Part shown: piece by piece, positions 38,737 through 47,485 of the stretch
Numbering within the stretch: the stretch's first letter is position 1
How the letters are laid out: every line of letters begins with the position of its first letter
Origin: Morococcus cerebrosus
Lineage (GTDB): Bacteria > Pseudomonadota > Gammaproteobacteria > Burkholderiales > Neisseriaceae
DNA length: 64,000 nt
Direction: 5' to 3'
Assembly: GCF_022749515.1 (NCBI RefSeq)
Contig: NZ_CP094242.1
Coordinates: 1,302,001 to 1,366,000 of the forward strand
Notes under the pieces: model-generated
What the model was told of the DNA's origin: nothing
The model's input: the letters and a program-made list of their open reading frames with translations, nothing else
The model's database searches: none
Position numbers and translations under genes: made by a program

Positions 38737-38777
38737 GGAAAGGTCGTCTGAAATACAGTTTTTCAGACGACCTTTCC
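38737..38777. terminator. DUS hairpin terminator after truB
   Basis: GGAAAGGTCGTCTGAAA and TTTCAGACGACCTTTCC enclose a 7-base loop, downstream of truB. Confidence 0.7.
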
Positions 38778-38830
38778 AGTTGAATTTCTTAAAATATTGG
38801 CAGATTTGAAACAACCGTTCTAACCCCATG

Positions 38831-38878
38831 AAAAAAGTCGTCTGAAAACCTGTCATACCCGTTTTCAGACGACTTTTC
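38831..38878. terminator. DUS hairpin terminator after pcnB
   Basis: AAAAAAGTCGTCTGAAAAC and GTTTTCAGACGACTTTT enclose an 11-base loop, 12 bp past the stop of the minus-strand pcnB gene. Confidence 0.7.
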
Positions 38879-38889
38879 GACTATTATCT

Positions 38890-40233
38890 CTATTGCCCTT
38901 GTTCCGTTTTCTTTTTGCGCGGACGGCGGCGGCGTTTCTTTTTCACACCTTCATTGCCCTGCGCACGAGCATGGTTTGTCGTCATTTCGTTGCGCAAACC
39001 CTCATCGGCATGCTGGAAACTGTTCCACCATTCGACCGTTTGGCGGTCAATCTCGCCCACTTCGCCGCGCAACACCAGAAAGTCGTAAGCAGCCCGGAAA
39101 CGCTGCTGCGCGAGCAGGCGGTGCGGACGGGCGCCGCGCATCTGTTCGAATTGGGGTTGGAACTGCCAAATTTCCCGCATGGTCGCGGCAAAACGCTGCG
39201 GCACGCCCCAACCTTTTTCAACATCGCTCCGCAGGGATTCGATAGCGTCTGTCAGAGCAGGCGCAGGCTTTTGCCCCTGTGCCAGATTCCGTTGCCAGCG
39301 TCGGTTGACATCCGGCCACAATACGGCAGCCAAGACGAAGCCGACTGAAACCGATTTGTCCTGACGCAGCCGCTCGTCAGTGTTTTTCAGTGCAAGCGAA
39401 ATAATGCGGTTTTCAGGCTTTTCCGCCGATTTTAACGCAGTCAAAAGCGGATGGATGTCGTCTGAAACACCCAAGCTGTTAAGTTTTTTCAAACATTCCC
39501 GCGCATGGCCGGAAAACAGCAGCTTCATGATTTCGTCAAACAGGCGGGCGACAGGTTCGTGTTTCAGATGACCAGCATACTCCGGAATCGGAGCGGCAGT
39601 GGATTCTTCCACCGAAAAGCCAAGTTTGCCCGACAAGCGTACGGCGCGCAGGATACGGACAGGATCTTCACGATACCGCTCCGCAGCATCGCCTATCATA
39701 ACCAGGCTTCTGGCGGCTATATCGTTGACGCCGTTATGGAAATCCAAAATTTCTTCGCGTATCGGATCGTAATACAACGCATTGCAGGTAAAGTCTCGGC
39801 GCATCGCATCTTCTTCTATGCTGCCATAAGTGTTGTCTTTCATAATCCTGCCGTGCGCGTTTTGCTGCACCTTGCCGCCGCCGCGGAATGTCGTTACTTC
39901 TATGGTTTCCGGACCTGTCATGACATGGACGATTTGAAAACGTCTGCCGATGATGCGGCTGCGGCGAAAAATTTTTCTCACCTGCTCCGGCGTAGCATCG
40001 GTGGCGACATCGAAGTCTTTAGGCTCTACACCCAACAGCATATCCCTGACCGCCCCACCTACGATATAGGCTTTGAATCCTTCCTCTTGCAAACGTTTGA
40101 CGGTTTTTTCCGCTGCAAAACTGATCATATCCGCGCTGATACGGTATTCTTCAGCGGGGATGATTTCTTTGCGAACCTCGGTTTGCCTGCTCTGTCTGCC
40201 GGACAAAACTTTGTTCAGCCATTTTTTCAACAT
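38890..40233 (-). CDS. pcnB: Poly(A) polymerase I
   Basis: Adds 3' poly(A) tails that promote RNA decay. About 447 aa. The nucleotidyltransferase core is YIVGGAVRDMLLGVEPKDFD near residues 56-75, with the DVATDATPEQVRKIFRRSRI stretch and metal-binding DFD. DPVRILRAVRLSGKLGF follows near 180. The tail is strongly basic (GVKKKRRRRPRKKKTEQGQ), as in PcnB. The start at MLKKWLNKVL is by similarity; in-frame ATGs upstream would add 23 residues. A DUS-like GTCGTCTGAAA lies inside the gene near 39457. Confidence 0.9.
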   Translation of the reverse strand: MLKKWLNKVLSGRQSRQTEVRKEIIPAEEYRISADMISFAAEKTVKRLQEEGFKAYIVGGAVRDMLLGVEPKDFDVATDATPEQVRKIFRRSRIIGRRFQIVHVMTGPETIEVTTFRGGGKVQQNAHGRIMKDNTYGSIEEDAMRRDFTCNALYYDPIREEILDFHNGVNDIAARSLVMIGDAAERYREDPVRILRAVRLSGKLGFSVEESTAAPIPEYAGHLKHEPVARLFDEIMKLLFSGHARECLKKLNSLGVSDDIHPLLTALKSAEKPENRIISLALKNTDERLRQDKSVSVGFVLAAVLWPDVNRRWQRNLAQGQKPAPALTDAIESLRSDVEKGWGVPQRFAATMREIWQFQPQFEQMRGARPHRLLAQQRFRAAYDFLVLRGEVGEIDRQTVEWWNSFQHADEGLRNEMTTNHARAQGNEGVKKKRRRRPRKKKTEQGQ

Positions 40234-40408
40234 ATTCCTGATACTCTTTCTTGTTATCCTTCTGCCTGCAAACGGAAGCCACCGATGCGGGCGGGGCGTC
40301 ATTATACCTTAAGTTGCGCTAACCTACGTCGTCTGAAGCCTTGCCGCCTCCGGCTGGCAGGCGCAGCAGTTTTAAATTACAATGAACCAAACTTATCCTT
40401 CCTGTCCG

Positions 40409-40777
40409 ATGATGAAAAAAACCAACGTATTATCCTTATTCCTCGCCCTTGCTGCGACCGCCTGTTCAGACGGGTCTTCCGACAGTGTTACCGACAAATT
40501 CAAAAGCGAATTCCGCAAAGGTTTTGTCGAAGGCGCAACAGAGCAATGCGTCGCCAAAGTACCGAAAACAAGCCTGCTTTCGGAAGAAACCGTACTTCAA
40601 GTCTGCACCTGCACTGCCGAAAAGATGGCAGACCGCATTTCGGTGGAAGATATGTCTGCCATCCTGTCGGGCAATATCAGTGAAAACGTTAAAGAACAAA
40701 TCAAACAGAGCACCACGGACTGTTTGAAAGAAACTGTCGGTTTGGACGGCAAGCGCGCCGCTTCGGACAGCAAATAA
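40409..40777 (+). CDS. Small putative lipoprotein with four mature cysteines
   Basis: A 122-aa protein starting [20 protein letters not shown]: a hydrophobic signal ending in a Cys that may be lipidated (the lipobox AATAC is imperfect). The mature part has ATEQC, QVCTC and TTDC, suggesting disulfides in the periplasm, and is otherwise helical and charged. It lies upstream of fbp on the same strand, 73 bp apart, with DUS-like sequence in the gap. No clear ribosome site, so the start is uncertain; ATG at 40382 is an alternative. No family recognised. Confidence 0.65.
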   Translation: MMKKTNVLSLFLALAATACSDGSSDSVTDKFKSEFRKGFVEGATEQCVAKVPKTSLLSEETVLQVCTCTAEKMADRISVEDMSAILSGNISENVKEQIKQSTTDCLKETVGLDGKRAASDSK

Positions 40778-40850
40778 GCCCCCCTTCTTCAAACCTCGTC
40801 TGAACCTTCTTCGGACGTTTTTCAAAATCATTCAAGAAATCGAGTTTGAC

Positions 40851-41825
40851 ATGACCACATTCGCGCAATTCCTTCCGGAACATTTACAGCAAAACGCCCT
40901 GCCCGAACAATTAGGCAGCGTATTGGAATCCGTCATCTCCGCCTGCAGCGAAATCAGCGGAAAAGTCCGCCTGGGCGCGCTTTCAGGCGTTTTGGGCATG
41001 GCAGGTACGGGCAACATCCAAGGTGAAGACCAAAAAAAACTCGACGTTATCGCCAACGATATTCTCATCCGTATCTTAAAAGACAATCCGTCTGTTGCCG
41101 GTTTGGCAAGCGAAGAGGAAGACACTTTTGTCGCCGCCCATCCTGACGGACGCTATTTGGTTTTGTTCGACCCGCTGGACGGCTCGTCCAACATTGATGT
41201 CAACATCTCCGTCGGCACAATTTTTTCCATTTTGGAGAAACCCGAAGGCGATTTGGAAACGGCGTCATTTTTGCAGAAAGGCCGAGACCAAGTTGCCGCA
41301 GGTTATGTTTTATACGGCCCGCAAACCCAACTGGTCTTGACCGTCGGACACGGCGTTTCCGTCTTTACTTTGGATGAGGACGGCAATTTTGTGATGACCA
41401 AAGAAAATCCGCGCGTTCCCGAAACCACCAAAGAATTTGCCATCAATATGTCCAACCGCCGCCATTGGCTGCCGCCCGTCCAACGTTATATCGACGAATT
41501 GCTGGCAGGTGAAACCGACAGTCGCGGTAAAAACTACAATATGCGCTGGGTTGCCAGCATGGTTGCCGAAATCCACCGCATCCTGATGCGCGGCGGCGTG
41601 TTCATGTATCCTCAAGACAAACGCGACCTCTCCAAACCGGGCAAACTGCGTCTGATGTACGAAGCCAACCCGATGAGCCTGATTTTGGAACAGGCAGGCG
41701 GAGCGGCTTTCGACGGACAAATCGACATGCTGGATGTCAAGCCGGTCGGATTGCACCAACGCGTCGCCGTCTTCATGGGCAGCAAAGAAGAAGTGGACTA
41801 TATCCGCAAACTTCATCAAGCCTGA
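40851..41825 (+). CDS. fbp: Fructose-1,6-bisphosphatase class I
   Basis: Gluconeogenic phosphatase. The 324-aa product has the metal-binding motif [20 protein letters not shown] near residues 105-124, SEEEDTF near 85-91, and the substrate-binding segment [16 protein letters not shown] near 227. [20 protein letters not shown] follows near 264. Terminated by a DUS hairpin. Confidence 0.96.
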   Translation: MTTFAQFLPEHLQQNALPEQLGSVLESVISACSEISGKVRLGALSGVLGMAGTGNIQGEDQKKLDVIANDILIRILKDNPSVAGLASEEEDTFVAAHPDGRYLVLFDPLDGSSNIDVNISVGTIFSILEKPEGDLETASFLQKGRDQVAAGYVLYGPQTQLVLTVGHGVSVFTLDEDGNFVMTKENPRVPETTKEFAINMSNRRHWLPPVQRYIDELLAGETDSRGKNYNMRWVASMVAEIHRILMRGGVFMYPQDKRDLSKPGKLRLMYEANPMSLILEQAGGAAFDGQIDMLDVKPVGLHQRVAVFMGSKEEVDYIRKLHQA

Positions 41826-41845
41826 CAGGTGTAAAAATTAAATGT

Positions 41846-41892
41846 AAAAAGGTCGTCTGAAATTACCGTGTATGTTTCAGACGACCTTTTCC
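41846..41892. terminator. DUS hairpin terminator after fbp
   Basis: AAAAAGGTCGTCTGAAA and TTTCAGACGACCTTTT enclose a 13-base loop, 20 bp after the stop. Confidence 0.75.
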
Positions 41893-42248
41893 CAATATTC
41901 TGAAAATTGGAATGACCAGATAAAAAAATACCTCCTTACCTTGCTTCCGATTATCCATGCTTTATGTGAATTCCGCTGTGGATATATCAAATTAATAATT
42001 GATATAAAAGAAGAAAATATAATTGATTAAAAAACAGGCAGATAAAATTCCCAAAAAATAAGCAGAATTTGTCAAGCCTTTGCTGACCGCCGACTAGAAT
42101 TTTTTTGCCCCCGTTTTTCAAACGCGTTACACTTCCCTCCTCGTCTGTTTTCAGACGACGTTTCACTCCAACCGTGCCGCTGCCGTCATTGCGCCGGCAG
42201 TCAGGCAGTCAGCGTCATTGCGCCGCTGTAAATACGAAAGAACACACT
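41893..42248. other. fbp-bioB intergenic region
   Basis: No supported gene. The first 170 bp are AT-rich. A DUS (TTTTCAGACGACG) lies near 42148. GTCATTGCGCCG occurs twice 26 bp apart (42185 and 42214) just before bioB, with CAGTCAGGCAGTCAG between them; this could be an operator or a chance tandem. Confidence 0.35.
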
Positions 42249-43301
42249 ATGACCATCTCTCCCGTCGCCTTGCGCCGTAAGACCGAGCGCAAGCCGCATC
42301 CGACCGCGCGCTATTGGAAAAAATGCGATGTCGAAGCCCTGTTCGGACTTCCCTTCCTCGACCTCGTTTACCAAGCCGCCGAAATCCACCGCCAAAATTT
42401 CAACCCGCGCGAAATCCAGCTTTCCACCCTGTTGTCCATCAAAACCGGCGGCTGCCCCGAAGACTGCGCCTACTGCCCGCAATCGGCGCACCACAACACC
42501 AATCTGGGCAAAGAGCAGATGATGGATGTGGACGAAATCGTCGAAAAAGCCAAAATCGCCAAATCGCGCGGCGCAAGCCGTTTCTGCATGGGCGCGGCAT
42601 GGCGCGGCCCCAAACCGAAAGACGTGGAGACGGTTTCCGCAATCATCAAAGCCGTGAAGGGTTTGGGCATGGAAACCTGCGGCACCTTTGGTATGCTCGA
42701 AGACGGTATGGCGGAAGACTTCAAAAAAGCAGGTTTGGATTACTACAACCACAACCTCGATACCGACCCCGACCGCTACAACGACATCATCCATACCCGC
42801 AAACACGAAGACCGCATGGACACCTTGGGCAAAGTTCGCAACGCCGGTTTGAAAGTCTGCTGCGGCGGCATCGTCGGCATGAACGAGACCCGCGCCGAGC
42901 GTGCCGGACTGATTGCCAGCCTCGCCAACCTCGACCCGCAGCCCGAAAGCGTACCGATTAACCAGTTGGTTAAAGTGGAAGGCACGCCGCTGGCCGATGC
43001 CGAAGATTTGGATTGGACGGAGTTCGTCCGTACCATCGCCGTGGCGCGGATTACCATGCCGCACAGCTATGTCCGCCTTTCCGCCGGACGCTCGAGTATG
43101 CCCGAATCCATGCAGGCAATGTGTTTCATGGCGGGTGCGAACTCGATTTTCTACGGCGACAAGCTCTTAACCACCGAAAACCCCGACGAAGACGGCGACC
43201 GCCTGCTGATGGAAAAGCTGGATTTGTATCCGCTGCGGTTTGAGTTGGAAGAAGAATACGAAGCGGCGCAGGAAACGCCCAAGATTAAGGTCGATTATTA
43301 A
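42249..43301 (+). CDS. bioB: Biotin synthase
   Basis: Radical SAM enzyme converting dethiobiotin to biotin. The 350-aa product has the cluster motif [10 protein letters not shown] near residues 71-80. [13 protein letters not shown] follows near 115, YNHNLDTDP near 168, and the C-terminal [20 protein letters not shown] near 277 has the Arg ligand of the 2Fe-2S cluster. The start at 42249 fits the family; a longer frame begins at 42105 without support. Other bio genes are not in the window. Confidence 0.95.
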   Translation: MTISPVALRRKTERKPHPTARYWKKCDVEALFGLPFLDLVYQAAEIHRQNFNPREIQLSTLLSIKTGGCPEDCAYCPQSAHHNTNLGKEQMMDVDEIVEKAKIAKSRGASRFCMGAAWRGPKPKDVETVSAIIKAVKGLGMETCGTFGMLEDGMAEDFKKAGLDYYNHNLDTDPDRYNDIIHTRKHEDRMDTLGKVRNAGLKVCCGGIVGMNETRAERAGLIASLANLDPQPESVPINQLVKVEGTPLADAEDLDWTEFVRTIAVARITMPHSYVRLSAGRSSMPESMQAMCFMAGANSIFYGDKLLTTENPDEDGDRLLMEKLDLYPLRFELEEEYEAAQETPKIKVDY

Positions 43302-43318
43302 TCCTTCCACAAAAACAC

Positions 43319-43385
43319 AAGGTCGCCTGAAAACGGGTATCAACGTTTCATTTCGTTGAAACAGATTTTCAGACGACCTTTTTTG
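43319..43385. terminator. DUS-type hairpin terminator after bioB
   Basis: AAGGTCGCCTGAAAA and TTTTCAGACGACCTTTTTT pair with one mismatch. Nested inside is a second stem, CAACGTTTCA with TTTCGTTGAAAC-like sequence. Confidence 0.65.
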
Positions 43386-43420
43386 TAGAGATGAAAATAA
43401 GATTCAAGCATTATGCCACC

Positions 43421-43450
43421 TTGTTTGCCTCCCATCTATTCCATTATAAT
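43421..43450 (+). promoter_or_regulatory. Candidate sigma-70 promoter upstream of the yddG-like gene
   Basis: TTGTTT (43421-43426) and TATAAT (43445-43450) are separated by 18 bp. The gene starts about 215 bp downstream, beyond a DUS hairpin at 43535-43588, so the link is tentative. Confidence 0.4.
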
Positions 43451-43534
43451 TCGCCCTTGAAAAAACCTTCGTTTTTCTGTGGAATCGCTCTCTAAAAAGA
43501 GCAAGTTTTTCCTAGATTCCCGCAAAACGATACA

Positions 43535-43588
43535 AAGGTCGTCTGAAAGCGTCATTCAATGAAGCGATGTTTTCAGACGGCCTTTTTG
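43535..43588. repeat. Inverted DUS pair of mixed dialect
   Basis: The left arm is AAAGGTCGTCTGAAA (local dialect). The right arm is TTTCAGACGGCCTTTTT, whose complement AGGCCGTCTGAA is the AG-DUS form of other neisseriae. It lies in the leader of the yddG-like gene rather than after a gene. Confidence 0.55.
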
Positions 43589-43665
43589 AACACGCAGACA
43601 GGCAGATTCAAACAAAAACATTACCGTCTCTCGCCATTTCATCCGCACTTCCAATACACCGCATC

Positions 43666-44574
43666 ATGTTCCGTCTTACCGCCTATCCCATCTCCCCGAA
43701 ACAGGCCACCTTCATCGGCCTTTTCGCCGTCTGTTTTTGGAGTTCCGTTATCGGGTTAATCCGTACCTTGAGCCTGCACATGGGGGCGGTAGGCGGCGCA
43801 GCAGTCATGTACAGCCTTGCCACGATATTGCTGCTGCTGATTTTCGGCAAACCCGATTTGCGCCGCTTCAGCCGGAATTACCTTTTTTGGGCAGGTATCT
43901 TTTTTGTCGGCTGCGAATTGTGCCTGTCCCTTTCCATCGGATATGCGGACAACGCCAGACAAACCGTCGAAATCGGCATGGTCAATTATTTATGGCCGAC
44001 TTTTACCATCATCGGCGCTGTCTGGTTTAACAAACAGCCGGCAAAATGGTGGATCGCCATAGGCTTTGCACTATCCTTCATCGGCATTGCCATTGTCTTG
44101 GGCGGGGAAGGCGGATTGTCCCCAGCCCATATTTACCGCAATGTCCTCGCCAATCCCGCAGGCTATATCATGGCGCTCTTGGACGCGCTGTTTTGGGCGG
44201 CATATTGCACACTGACCGCGCGGGTTAAGGCGCAGGGTAATGCCGTCGGCTTTTTCTTTTTCCTCGTTTCCTGCGTTCTGTGGGCAAAATATTTTGCAGG
44301 CAGCTACGGCAGCCTCAATTTCGATACCGAATCAGTCTTATATGCGCTTGCTGCCGCATCCTGTATGGGTTTGGGCTATGCAGTGTGGAACATCGGCATC
44401 TCGCGCGGCAACATGACCGTTTTGGCAGGAGCATCTTATTTTATCCCCGTTTTCTCCGCCCTGATTTCATCCTTCCTGCTCGACGCACCGCTTCCTACGG
44501 AATTTTGGCAAGGTGCGGCGATGGTATGCATCGGATCGGCCGTATGCTGGTTGGCAACACAAAAGAAAGCATGA
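43666..44574 (+). CDS. yddG: YddG-like aromatic amino acid/DMT exporter (EamA family)
   Basis: A 302-aa membrane protein with about ten hydrophobic segments in two EamA halves. FIGLFAVCFWSSVIGLIRTL near residues 13-32, MVNYLWPTFTIIGAVWFNKQ near 105-124 and a second half with ALLDALFWAAYCTLTARVKA near 165-184 match the YddG type of drug/metabolite transporter. YddG exports aromatic amino acids and some drugs in enterics; the substrate here is inferred. The start at 43666 (MFRLTAYPISPKQATF) is preferred over an upstream ATG in the DUS hairpin. Confidence 0.82.
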   Translation: MFRLTAYPISPKQATFIGLFAVCFWSSVIGLIRTLSLHMGAVGGAAVMYSLATILLLLIFGKPDLRRFSRNYLFWAGIFFVGCELCLSLSIGYADNARQTVEIGMVNYLWPTFTIIGAVWFNKQPAKWWIAIGFALSFIGIAIVLGGEGGLSPAHIYRNVLANPAGYIMALLDALFWAAYCTLTARVKAQGNAVGFFFFLVSCVLWAKYFAGSYGSLNFDTESVLYALAAASCMGLGYAVWNIGISRGNMTVLAGASYFIPVFSALISSFLLDAPLPTEFWQGAAMVCIGSAVCWLATQKKA

Positions 44575-44665
44575 CCGCACCTCTAAATCATAGAAATAAG
44601 ATTTTCGGTTGAAACATATACCGATAAAAGCGTAACCGCCCCCGACCGTATCACATCTCAACACA

Positions 44666-44726
44666 ACGTCGTCTGAAAACCGACATGGCAGGTTTTGCTC
44701 AAGCCGGTTTTCAGACGACGTTTTTC
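44666..44726. terminator. DUS hairpin between convergent yddG-like gene and sbp
   Basis: AACGTCGTCTGAAAACCG and CGGTTTTCAGACGACGTT form an 18-bp stem followed by TTTTTC. Confidence 0.7.
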
Positions 44727-44742
44727 TTATCAAATTACAAAC

Positions 44743-45786
44743 TTATCTTTTGGGCGACAGTTTATCGACCAGACCTCCGTCAGCGAAGAATTTTTTCATG
44801 ATTTCATCCCATGTACCGAATTTTTCGTTGGGGCTGAAGGTTTCGATTTCGGGGAAATCTGCTTTGTGCGCGGCGAAGACTTCGGCATTGCGCGGACGCA
44901 GGTAAAGTTTGGCGGCAAGCTCCTGCGCGGGTTTGCTCCATAGATATTCCAAATATTCCTTAGCGGCTTCCTGCGTACCTTTCTTGTCGGCAACGCTGTC
45001 CACGACGGCAACAGGGGTTTCAGACAGAATGGTATAGCTCGGATAAACGATTTCAAACTGATCTTGGGTCAGTTTTTTACTGACGTGATTCGCCTCGTTT
45101 TCAAAGGTAACCAAAACGTCGCCGATATTGCGCTGACTGAATGTTGTCGTGGCGGCACGTCCGCCGTTTTCAAACACAGGCGTATTTTTCAGGACGGAAG
45201 CGGCAAATTCCTGCGCTTTGGCCTCATCGCCGTTGTTTGCTTTCAATCCGTAAGCATATGCGCCAAGGAAAGCATAGCGGCCATTGCCGGAAGTTTTCGG
45301 GTTGGCGAGTACGATTTTGACACCGTCTTTCGCTAAGTCGTTCCAGTCTTTGATTTGTTTGGGATTGCCTTTGCGGACAAGGAAAACGGTTACGCTGGTA
45401 TAGGGAACGGCATTATCCGGCAGACGTTTTGCCCAATCGGGTTTAATCAGCCCTTTTTGAGCCAACAAATCGATGTCGGAAGTCTGGTTCATGGTAACGA
45501 CATCCGCCGCCAGGCCGTTGGCAACAGACAATGCCTGCTTGCTGGAACCGCCGTGCGACTGTTGAATGTCTATGTCTGCGCCCTTGTGTTTGCTTTGATA
45601 TTCTTTGACAAACAAAGGGTTGTATTCCTTATAAAAATCTCGTGCCACATCATAAGAAACATTCAACAGTTTGACACCTTTGCCGTCTGCCGCAGGAGAA
45701 GACGGTGAAGCGGTGTTTTGTTCAGATTGCGGCGAGCATGCCGCTAAAACGGCGGCGGCGAAAAGGGCGGTTGTGCGGACAGTCAT
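44743..45786 (-). CDS. sbp: Sulfate ABC transporter substrate-binding lipoprotein
   Basis: A 347-aa periplasmic sulfate/thiosulfate-binding protein. MTVRTTALFAAAVLAACSPQ has a lipobox LAAC with Cys at residue 17, unusual for Sbp homologues of enterics but common in Neisseria. The mature protein has LLNVSYDVARDFYKEYNPLF near 45-64, QSHGGSSKQALSV near 80-92 (sulfate-binding Ser) and NPKTSGNGRYAFLGAYAYGL near 165-184. The ribosome site is GGAG. The cysTWA permease and ATPase genes are not adjacent. Confidence 0.93.
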   Translation of the reverse strand: MTVRTTALFAAAVLAACSPQSEQNTASPSSPAADGKGVKLLNVSYDVARDFYKEYNPLFVKEYQSKHKGADIDIQQSHGGSSKQALSVANGLAADVVTMNQTSDIDLLAQKGLIKPDWAKRLPDNAVPYTSVTVFLVRKGNPKQIKDWNDLAKDGVKIVLANPKTSGNGRYAFLGAYAYGLKANNGDEAKAQEFAASVLKNTPVFENGGRAATTTFSQRNIGDVLVTFENEANHVSKKLTQDQFEIVYPSYTILSETPVAVVDSVADKKGTQEAAKEYLEYLWSKPAQELAAKLYLRPRNAEVFAAHKADFPEIETFSPNEKFGTWDEIMKKFFADGGLVDKLSPKR

Positions 45787-46104
45787 TTTGTTCTCCAAAT
45801 ATTTGACAGGCACACTTTATACCGACGTTTCAGACGACGGAAATAATGTTTGCTTTCGGGTTTAGCGATTTTGGTTATAAACCCCAAACTTCGGCCAATG
45901 CCCGATGATTTCATATCGATTGGGAATTTAAAGCGCTCGGAAGTTTTTCTGCACGATATACTTTCTGATCGTATCGGCTTCTTCCATATTGCAGGACTTT
46001 ATTCTATATCCAATCTCAAAAACAACGTCGTCTGAAAACAGGCAGAGCAGACTTTGCTAAAGCCATATTTTCAGACGACGTTTTTATCTAAACCCAGAAG
46101 AGGG
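45787..46104. other. sbp-nnrE intergenic region
   Basis: No gene seen. It contains the sbp ribosome site, a lone DUS-like TTTCAGACGACGG near 45830 and a long inverted DUS pair at 46024-46086. The pair ends CGTTTTTATC and can terminate nnrE, which reads leftwards into it. Confidence 0.4.
46024..46086. terminator. DUS hairpin terminator after nnrE
   Basis: ACAACGTCGTCTGAAAA and TTTTCAGACGACGTTTTT arms enclose a 27-base loop; it lies 19 bp past the nnrE stop. Confidence 0.6.
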
Positions 46105-46731
46105 CTACTCTATCCCAATATCCAAACACACGGTTTCGCCGCAATATGCTTTGCCTGCGTCGATCATATGCGCGGGCTTGTAGGCGGCGAAGGCGTAAGT
46201 TAGGTCGGCGCGGAAGGTGTCTTTGTCTGCTTCGCCGGTGTCGCAGTTCAGCCCGGTCGGGATGTCTAACGCGATTTTGAAGCCGTCGGCTTGATTCAGC
46301 AGGCGGCAGACGGCGGCGGCTGTTTCGGGCAATGCTCCGCTGAAACCTGTTCCGAAAATGCCTTCGATAACGAGGTCGTAACCTGTTTTCAGCCGGCCTT
46401 CCAGTTCATCGGGGCGGATAAAGCTGACGCCGTCCGAATGATTCAAACGCTCGCGGTTCAACTGCGCCAGCGGCGACAGTTTGTCTCCCAAGACGAAAAC
46501 GACATCTACCTGCCAATCCTGTTCGGACAACACGCGCGCGATGACCAAACCGTCGCCGCCGTTGTTGCCCTTGCCGCAAACGATTAACGCGCTCCCTGCT
46601 TTGGGGAAACGGCGCAGCAAATCTGCCGCGGCGGCTTGTCCCGCGTTTTCCATCAGTTGCTCGAAAATCGTGCCTTTATCGACTGCCATTTGCTCGTGTT
46701 CGCGCATTTCTGCGGCGGTGTAGATTTTCAT
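46105..46731 (-). CDS. nnrE: NAD(P)H-hydrate epimerase (YjeF N-terminal domain)
   Basis: Epimerises damaged NAD(P)HX so that the dehydratase can repair it. The 208-aa product has MKIYTAAEMREHEQMAVDKG at the start, LMENAGQAAAADLL near residues 25-38, VCGKGNNGGDGLVIARVL near 51-68 and the catalytic Asp region ALDIPTGLNCDTGEADKD near 163. In E. coli epimerase and dehydratase are fused; here the dehydratase (nnrD) is a separate gene at 58225. The second of two tandem ATGs (46731) has the better spacing to AAGGAG. Confidence 0.9.
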   Translation of the reverse strand: MKIYTAAEMREHEQMAVDKGTIFEQLMENAGQAAAADLLRRFPKAGSALIVCGKGNNGGDGLVIARVLSEQDWQVDVVFVLGDKLSPLAQLNRERLNHSDGVSFIRPDELEGRLKTGYDLVIEGIFGTGFSGALPETAAAVCRLLNQADGFKIALDIPTGLNCDTGEADKDTFRADLTYAFAAYKPAHMIDAGKAYCGETVCLDIGIE

Positions 46732-47047
46732 CATTCGCTCCTTTTCTCTTTACGCCTATCAAACATCCAAATGCAAACCTTATCAATAGCCCTGCCCGAC
46801 TTTCCCGTCAAATCATTCGCTTTTTTTGATTTGCCGCAAGAGGTCGTCTGAAAATCAGGAACTTGGTGGCTTTGTATTTGATTTTTATGTTAACAAGATT
46901 TATTATCAAAATAAAACAAAGTGATAAACAATCAAAACTACTTCTTTTGCGGGAACGGGCGTTGGAACATGCCTCGGCCTACCCTGTGTCAAATTCGTCT
47001 TTACTTGCCGTCTCTTTTTTCAATCGACAACGAAAGTAAAACACCCT
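46732..47047. other. Divergent region between nnrE and feoA
   Basis: No supported gene. It holds a lone DUS at 46841-46854 and a very AT-rich core (46870-46945) that probably contains the feoA promoter. GTGATAAACAATCAA is FNR-like but has a 5-base spacer, and no convincing Fur box was found. Confidence 0.35.
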
Positions 47048-47314
47048 ATGTCTGCCATACCTTTGTCAAAACTCAGTAAAGGCGCAGTCGCGCACATCGA
47101 CTCCATCGTCCCCAATTCGACTTTCGGCGAACTCGACCCGCTGGTTACACGCCGCCTTGCCGACTTGGGCTTTTCAAGTGGAATGCCGTTGCAAGTGATT
47201 GCCGTCGGCGGATTCGGACGCGGCCCGTTTGCCGTACGTTTGGGCAACCAGTCGCAATTCTCGTTACGGCAGGAAGAGGCGGGAAAAATTATGTGCCATG
47301 TGATTGACGGCTGA
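47048..47314 (+). CDS. feoA: Ferrous iron transport protein A
   Basis: An 88-aa SH3-like cytosolic partner of FeoB: LSKLSKGAVAHIDSIV, VTRRLADLGFSSGMPLQVIA near residues 34-53 and FAVRLGNQSQFSLRQEEA near 62-79. It precedes feoB by 171 bp, with a perfect inverted DUS palindrome in between. Confidence 0.9.
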   Translation: MSAIPLSKLSKGAVAHIDSIVPNSTFGELDPLVTRRLADLGFSSGMPLQVIAVGGFGRGPFAVRLGNQSQFSLRQEEAGKIMCHVIDG

Positions 47315-47385
47315 CCGCCGTACACGCAGGCAGGCTTCTATTTTGAAAATGCGGCATAGGCGGATTTAATCTGACCGCCCCATCC

Positions 47386-47413
47386 TTTTCAGACGACCTA
47401 GGTCGTCTGAAAA
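47386..47413. repeat. Perfect 28-bp DUS palindrome between feoA and feoB
   Basis: Two uptake sequences share the central CCTAGG, giving TTTTCAGACGACC followed by TA and then GGTCGTCTGAAAA, with no loop. It has no strong T run on the plus strand, so it is a cruciform-capable repeat or weak terminator. Confidence 0.7.
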
Positions 47414-47485
47414 CACAATTTCAAAACCTTTCCCCCAAATCCCACTCCAAACTTATCAAACAATCAAAAAAGGAGAGTTCAATTC

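Noticed and set aside
39505..40683. 392-codon plus-strand ORF across pcnB and the next gene
   Set aside because: Antisense to pcnB and out of frame with the small lipoprotein; no family resemblance.
46890..46935. FNR-like sequence GTGATAAACAATCAA upstream of feoA
   Set aside because: The half-sites are five rather than four bases apart and one is imperfect.
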